DNA of 27,729 bases from Chryseobacterium gleum (GTDB lineage: Bacteria > Bacteroidota > Bacteroidia > Flavobacteriales_D > Sanyastnellaceae). Positions 23,933 to 27,729 of the stretch are shown here, one piece after another. Every line of letters starts with the position of its first letter. Within the stretch, counting starts at the first letter, position 1. The notes beneath the pieces are model-generated. The model was given only the letters and a program-made list of their open reading frames with translations, was not told the origin of the DNA and made no database searches. The stretch is taken from positions 1-27,729 of the forward strand of contig CAMCUG010000003.1 of NCBI GenBank assembly GCA_945878835.1. Reading direction: 5' to 3'. The position numbers and the translations under genes are program-made.

Positions 23933-25315
23933 TTAGTTACATCCACCTTCCGGATTTCCAACAAATAGGGCAGAGGTGAATTCACTGTTCGGGAATTGAA
24001 GTGCCATACCCGGACAGTTCCAAGGTGCATTTCGAACAACAATATTCTCACCCTTCGCACCTATTCTTTTCAATTGGTCAATCCACTTTCCTTCTCCCAT
24101 AGTCTCAATGCGATACTCTCTGCGTGCTGCGACAATTACCTCAGATGCTGTTGAAGATGTTGAAAGGTCATTCAAACCTACTCCGAAGGCACGATCACGA
24201 ATGGCATTAATATCAGCAATTGCAACAGAAAGATCTCCGCCCATTTCACCCAAACACTCGGCACGAATCAATTTCAATTCAGTCAAATATATAATTGGAA
24301 TATTGAAGAACACTTTGTCTTCGAAGCGACGATTCTTGTATTTCCCACCGCTAGATTGCATCCAACCCAAGCGATCGTCAGCGCTATTCAAGTTTGTAAA
24401 TTGATACAATTCATTAGAGAACATCAAGTTCGGAGGAAGCACACCACCTGCATTGTAATTGCCAATGAAGTTGTCTGTGCGTTGATCAATGTTGGCATCT
24501 CCTGAACTAGAGCTTACAATTCCAAAAACTATTTCTGGATTCAATTCCGGATTAGTGGGAAAACGATCCAGCGTATCACTCATCGAATAAGAACCGCTAT
24601 TGATAACCAATGAAGCGAATTGTTCAGCTTGAACGTAATTATTCATTTGGAAATAAACCATCGCTAATAATCCTAAGGCAGCATTTCTAGTTGCATAATT
24701 CCCATTTGATACTGGAAGGTTTACTCGTGCATATTCTAAATCCTCAATAATAAATGCATAAGATTCTTCAACAGTGCTTCTCGCCAAAGGTTCGTTACTC
24801 GCGTCTCTCTTCAAAATAATTCCCAAGTGAGAATTTGAAGGAGAGGAACCATAAGGCTGGGCCCAAATCTTAACTACGTTGAAATGACAGAACGCACGAA
24901 TGAATTTTGCCTCCGCTTCCATACGCGTGCGTTCGACATCTGATAATCCTTCAATCAGATCGAAATTCTTCATTAAAGAATTACAACGGTAAATTGCATA
25001 ATAGAAATCGCCGTAGGTACCATTGGTAGTAGGAGTAAAGAAGTTCGTTTCGCGATTGTAAACAGCATTAAAATCTAAACCGTTTGGCTCGGCCATGTTG
25101 TCTGACATTAACTCACAGATATTCTGATATTTTCCATCAAACAAATTTGCAATAACATCGTAACAACTGTTCAATAAACGCTGAGCATCGTCTGGCGTTT
25201 TCAATGCATCTTCTGCTAGAATGGCTCCCTCTGGAGGATACTCTAACATTTTCTCACAAGAGGCAATTCCTAGAGCTAATCCAATAGCTAAAATGAAGTA
25301 TGATATCTTTTTCAT
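23933..25315 (-). CDS. SusD/RagB-family outer-membrane lipoprotein
   Basis: A 460-residue SusD-like lipoprotein, the surface lid that captures substrate for its SusC partner. Lipobox IASC places the lipid on Cys20. Family hallmarks are PPEGAILAEDAL near the N-terminus, the TPR-type helices (YAIYRCNSLMKNF; MEAEAKFIRAFCHFNVVKIWAQPYG) and the C-terminal RREYRIETMGEGKWIDQLKR block. It is shorter than many SusD proteins (about 500-600), consistent with a compact RagB-like subtype. It starts 11 bases after the SusC stop. Substrate cannot be read from sequence. Confidence 0.95.
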   Translation of the reverse strand: MKKISYFILAIGLALGIASCEKMLEYPPEGAILAEDALKTPDDAQRLLNSCYDVIANLFDGKYQNICELMSDNMAEPNGLDFNAVYNRETNFFTPTTNGTYGDFYYAIYRCNSLMKNFDLIEGLSDVERTRMEAEAKFIRAFCHFNVVKIWAQPYGSSPSNSHLGIILKRDASNEPLARSTVEESYAFIIEDLEYARVNLPVSNGNYATRNAALGLLAMVYFQMNNYVQAEQFASLVINSGSYSMSDTLDRFPTNPELNPEIVFGIVSSSSGDANIDQRTDNFIGNYNAGGVLPPNLMFSNELYQFTNLNSADDRLGWMQSSGGKYKNRRFEDKVFFNIPIIYLTELKLIRAECLGEMGGDLSVAIADINAIRDRAFGVGLNDLSTSSTASEVIVAARREYRIETMGEGKWIDQLKRIGAKGENIVVRNAPWNCPGMALQFPNSEFTSALFVGNPEGGCN

Positions 25316-25326
25316 GTTCGTTCGAA

Positions 25327-27729
25327 TTAGAAGTTAGCGTTTAAGCGAATGTTGAAACTACGCTCTTGCATTGGCGTTAAGTAAGTCACGTTAGGACTTA
25401 AATTTCTATCTTGCGCATTTTCAAAGTCACGAACCACTTCAGGATCCAATCCAGGGAAGTTCGTAATGGTGAATAAGTTGGTAACGCTTACACCAATGTT
25501 CAATCCAGTCATTTTCATTCTCTTCGTCACTTCGTTCGGGAAGGTATAATCTAAAGACAAATTTCTCAAGCGCATGTAATTTGCTTTGTACATGAACAAG
25601 GAAGTGTTCCACCATGGGAAACCATCCGGCAATCCGTAAGTCGTCTCATCCAGTGTCAATCTACCGAATGTAGACTCATCTCCTGGAGCAGTCCAACGGT
25701 CTAAGATTTCCTCACGCATGTTCCAACTGGAAACAACACCCAATTGACGCTTTGCACTTGAGTCGAAGATGCGAGCACCCAGGCTGTAAGTGAACAATGC
25801 AGATAGACTGAAGTTCTTCCAACCGAATGTTTGCGTTAAACCTCCCATCATTTTAGGCAATCCATTTCCAACGTAATTACGAATGCTGTTGTCGTAATCT
25901 GTTGTGTAATTTCCATCAGGAGTAATGTAAACCGGCAATCCAGATTGGGTATCAATATGACTGAATGAGACCAAATAGAATGAGCCGATGGGCTTTCCAA
26001 CCAAAACACGAGAGTCGTTTGTTCCACCAGATACAGCATCAGGAGTGTAGTCACCAATGCTAACAAGCTCGTTGTAGTTGTATGAGAAGTTTGCGCTTGT
26101 ACGTGCAGTGAATTTCGAACTCTTCGTCCAATTCACAACAGTTGTTAATTCAATTCCTTGATTCATAACCTCTGCAACGTTGTCCCAGAAGTTTGTGAAT
26201 CCAGTACTAGCAGGAAGACTGACATTCATCAATACATCGCGACTGTATTTTCTGTATCCTTCAAGAATAACAGTCATACGATCTTGCCAGAATCCAGTCT
26301 CCAAAGCAACAGAGAAGTTGTTTGTGGTTTCCCATTTCAAGTTAGCATTTCCTGCTTGAGTAGGGAAGAGGATTGGGTTTTGGTTGTAGAAAATACCGTT
26401 GTTAGAAGCGCTATAGAGAGCGTATTGCGCGTTAGCAGGAATGTCTGAGTTTCCAGTCAAACCGTAACTCGCACGCAGCTTCAGGTAGTTAATGGTTTTG
26501 TTGTCTTTCAAAAATCCTTCTTCAGAGATGATCCAACCCAAAGAGGCTGAGGGGAAATTTCCGAATTTGTTATTCACTCCGAAACGGGAGCTTCCGTCGC
26601 GACGAACACTTGCCTCGAAGAAGTATTTCGATTTGTAGTTCATGTTGTACTTCGCGAAGAAACCTAAGAAGCTAAACTGATTCGGATTTCCAACGGTGCG
26701 AACTCTAGTATCTGGATTATTTTGAACGTCCGAAAACTCAGCAACTGTTCCATCCAAGTTTGGGATATAATCGTTAATATAATTTGTTTTCGAATGCTGC
26801 AATTCATGTCCAATAAGCAATGAGGCATTCAAATCTGGAATAAGTTCTTTGCTGTATTCAGCTGTAATGTTATAACTGTAGTTACGAACCAAACGCTGAT
26901 CATTGCTGTAGCTTCCTTGTCCGTTCGACAAATCGAATGTCGACGGTGTAAGTCTATTCTCGCCAATATGCATCCAATCCATACCGCCTGTAGCAATGAT
27001 GAATAAGTTCTTCTTCGGCATATAAATTAAACGACCGGTATTGATCACACGATCTTCAACAGTTGTCCAACGCAATTGCTCTCTGTAGGCAACCGGATTC
27101 TTCACGTTTCCGAATTCATCTCTCCAATAGAAATAATCTCCAGGCTTGTTCACCACGTCGCCCGCTGCGTTGAATGTCGTGTCTGTGTGATAAACAGGGT
27201 AATAAGGAAGTGCATTTGACATTGCGTCACCTAATCCACCAGACCACGCAGCATCAACACGCTTGTTCAATCCGCGAGTTCCTGAAAGCGATAAGTTCAA
27301 TCTCAATTTGTCGCCTAAACGGAATTCAGGGTTAACACGAGCAGAGATACGCTTGTAACTGTTTCCCAATAAGAAACTTTGATTGTCGTCATAACCAACA
27401 GAGAAGTAAACGCTATGTTTCTTTCCTCCATAACGTGCAGAAAAGTTAGTTCCATATTTATTTCCACGACCAACGGTTTGATCCACCCAATCTGTATCGG
27501 TTTGTCCAGCTTTTATATAAGCCGCTTTACGCGTAGCAGCATCATCCGTGGAGGAAGTCATATTCGGTAACCAAACATATCCAGTTCCTCCGTCGTTTTC
27601 CCAAGCTTCTTGACGAATACGCAAGTACTGGTCAGTGTTCAACATGTTAGGACGTGAAGCAGGAGTAGAGATACCCGCATTCAATCCATAGTCAAATTTC
27701 CATCCTTTTTCTTTCGCACGCTTTGTAGT
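25327..27729 (-). CDS. SusC/RagA-family TonB-dependent outer-membrane transporter, partial (5' end outside window)
   Basis: 800 codons are visible, open to the right edge, so about 200 N-terminal residues (signal, carboxypeptidase-D-like domain and most of the plug) are missing. The visible start, TTKRAKEKGWKFDYG, is the SusC-specific sequence that follows the plug (usually GVILVTTKKGK). Then come barrel signatures: YFSVGYDDNQ, RRDGSSRFG, KLRASYGLTGNSDIP and the terminal RSFNIRLNANF. It forms the outer-membrane barrel with the SusD lid and imports a ligand using TonB energy. It heads a four-gene operon with susD, the DUF5004-like gene and the Cys-rich gene. Confidence 0.96.
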   Translation of the reverse strand, partial: TTKRAKEKGWKFDYGLNAGISTPASRPNMLNTDQYLRIRQEAWENDGGTGYVWLPNMTSSTDDAATRKAAYIKAGQTDTDWVDQTVGRGNKYGTNFSARYGGKKHSVYFSVGYDDNQSFLLGNSYKRISARVNPEFRLGDKLRLNLSLSGTRGLNKRVDAAWSGGLGDAMSNALPYYPVYHTDTTFNAAGDVVNKPGDYFYWRDEFGNVKNPVAYREQLRWTTVEDRVINTGRLIYMPKKNLFIIATGGMDWMHIGENRLTPSTFDLSNGQGSYSNDQRLVRNYSYNITAEYSKELIPDLNASLLIGHELQHSKTNYINDYIPNLDGTVAEFSDVQNNPDTRVRTVGNPNQFSFLGFFAKYNMNYKSKYFFEASVRRDGSSRFGVNNKFGNFPSASLGWIISEEGFLKDNKTINYLKLRASYGLTGNSDIPANAQYALYSASNNGIFYNQNPILFPTQAGNANLKWETTNNFSVALETGFWQDRMTVILEGYRKYSRDVLMNVSLPASTGFTNFWDNVAEVMNQGIELTTVVNWTKSSKFTARTSANFSYNYNELVSIGDYTPDAVSGGTNDSRVLVGKPIGSFYLVSFSHIDTQSGLPVYITPDGNYTTDYDNSIRNYVGNGLPKMMGGLTQTFGWKNFSLSALFTYSLGARIFDSSAKRQLGVVSSWNMREEILDRWTAPGDESTFGRLTLDETTYGLPDGFPWWNTSLFMYKANYMRLRNLSLDYTFPNEVTKRMKMTGLNIGVSVTNLFTITNFPGLDPEVVRDFENAQDRNLSPNVTYLTPMQERSFNIRLNANF

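Noticed and set aside
1..27729. Defence system, prophage or genomic island
   Set aside because: I found no nuclease, toxin, integrase, transposase, tRNA-flanked attachment site or abrupt composition change.

Overview
The window looks like chromosomal DNA of a Bacteroidota, most likely Flavobacteriia-like. The signs are a SusC/SusD pair, two proteins with type IX secretion (T9SS) C-terminal sorting domains, a SprB-repeat adhesin, several lipoproteins with Bacteroidota-type lipoboxes, and promoters matching the TAnnTTTG -7 element of that phylum. I see no rRNA, tRNA, CRISPR array, insertion sequence or phage gene. Coding density is high and no gene-free stretch exceeds about 200 bases.

Layout. 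1-2386 (-): N-terminal 795 codons of a large repetitive secreted adhesin that runs off the left edge. 2582-4780 (+): an unrecognised 732-residue polytopic membrane protein, then a strong terminator. 4849-7038 (+): a cobalamin-binding-type radical SAM protein with an unusual CX4CX2C cluster motif. 7035-9099 (-): an RhlE-type DEAD-box helicase and an O-methyltransferase. 9132-11278 (+): a tight operon of a CPBP-family membrane protease, a SUI1/YciH translation factor and an RlmL-type rRNA methyltransferase. 11223-12410 (-): a phospholipid-type acyltransferase overlapping the methyltransferase tail to tail. 12490-16102 (+): a lipoprotein plus a T9SS-exported FG-GAP/ASPIC protein, closed by a bidirectional terminator. 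16150-16434 (-): a 94-residue lipoprotein. 16605-17996 (+): a GlcD-like FAD oxidoreductase. 18003-22474 (-): a choice-of-anchor B T9SS protein, a processive-type GT2 glycosyltransferase and a SIMPL-domain protein. 22543-27729 (-): a SusC-SusD-DUF5004-like-secreted protein operon whose SusC start lies beyond the right edge.

How it fits together. The right-hand operon encodes an outer-membrane TonB-dependent uptake complex plus two small exported accessory proteins, but no enzyme, so its substrate cannot be read from context. The centre is RNA and translation housekeeping (helicase, SUI1, rRNA methyltransferase) mixed with envelope genes. A recurring feature is a -7 promoter element ending only 4-5 nt before the start codon (4849, 9132, 12410, 12490), implying leaderless or near-leaderless mRNAs. 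Four of 19 genes whose start lies in the window appear to use non-ATG starts (three TTG, one GTG). The least explained items are the 732-residue membrane protein, the radical SAM enzyme with its displaced cysteine, the 275-residue Cys-rich protein ending the SusCD operon, and the lipoprotein paired with the FG-GAP/ASPIC protein.
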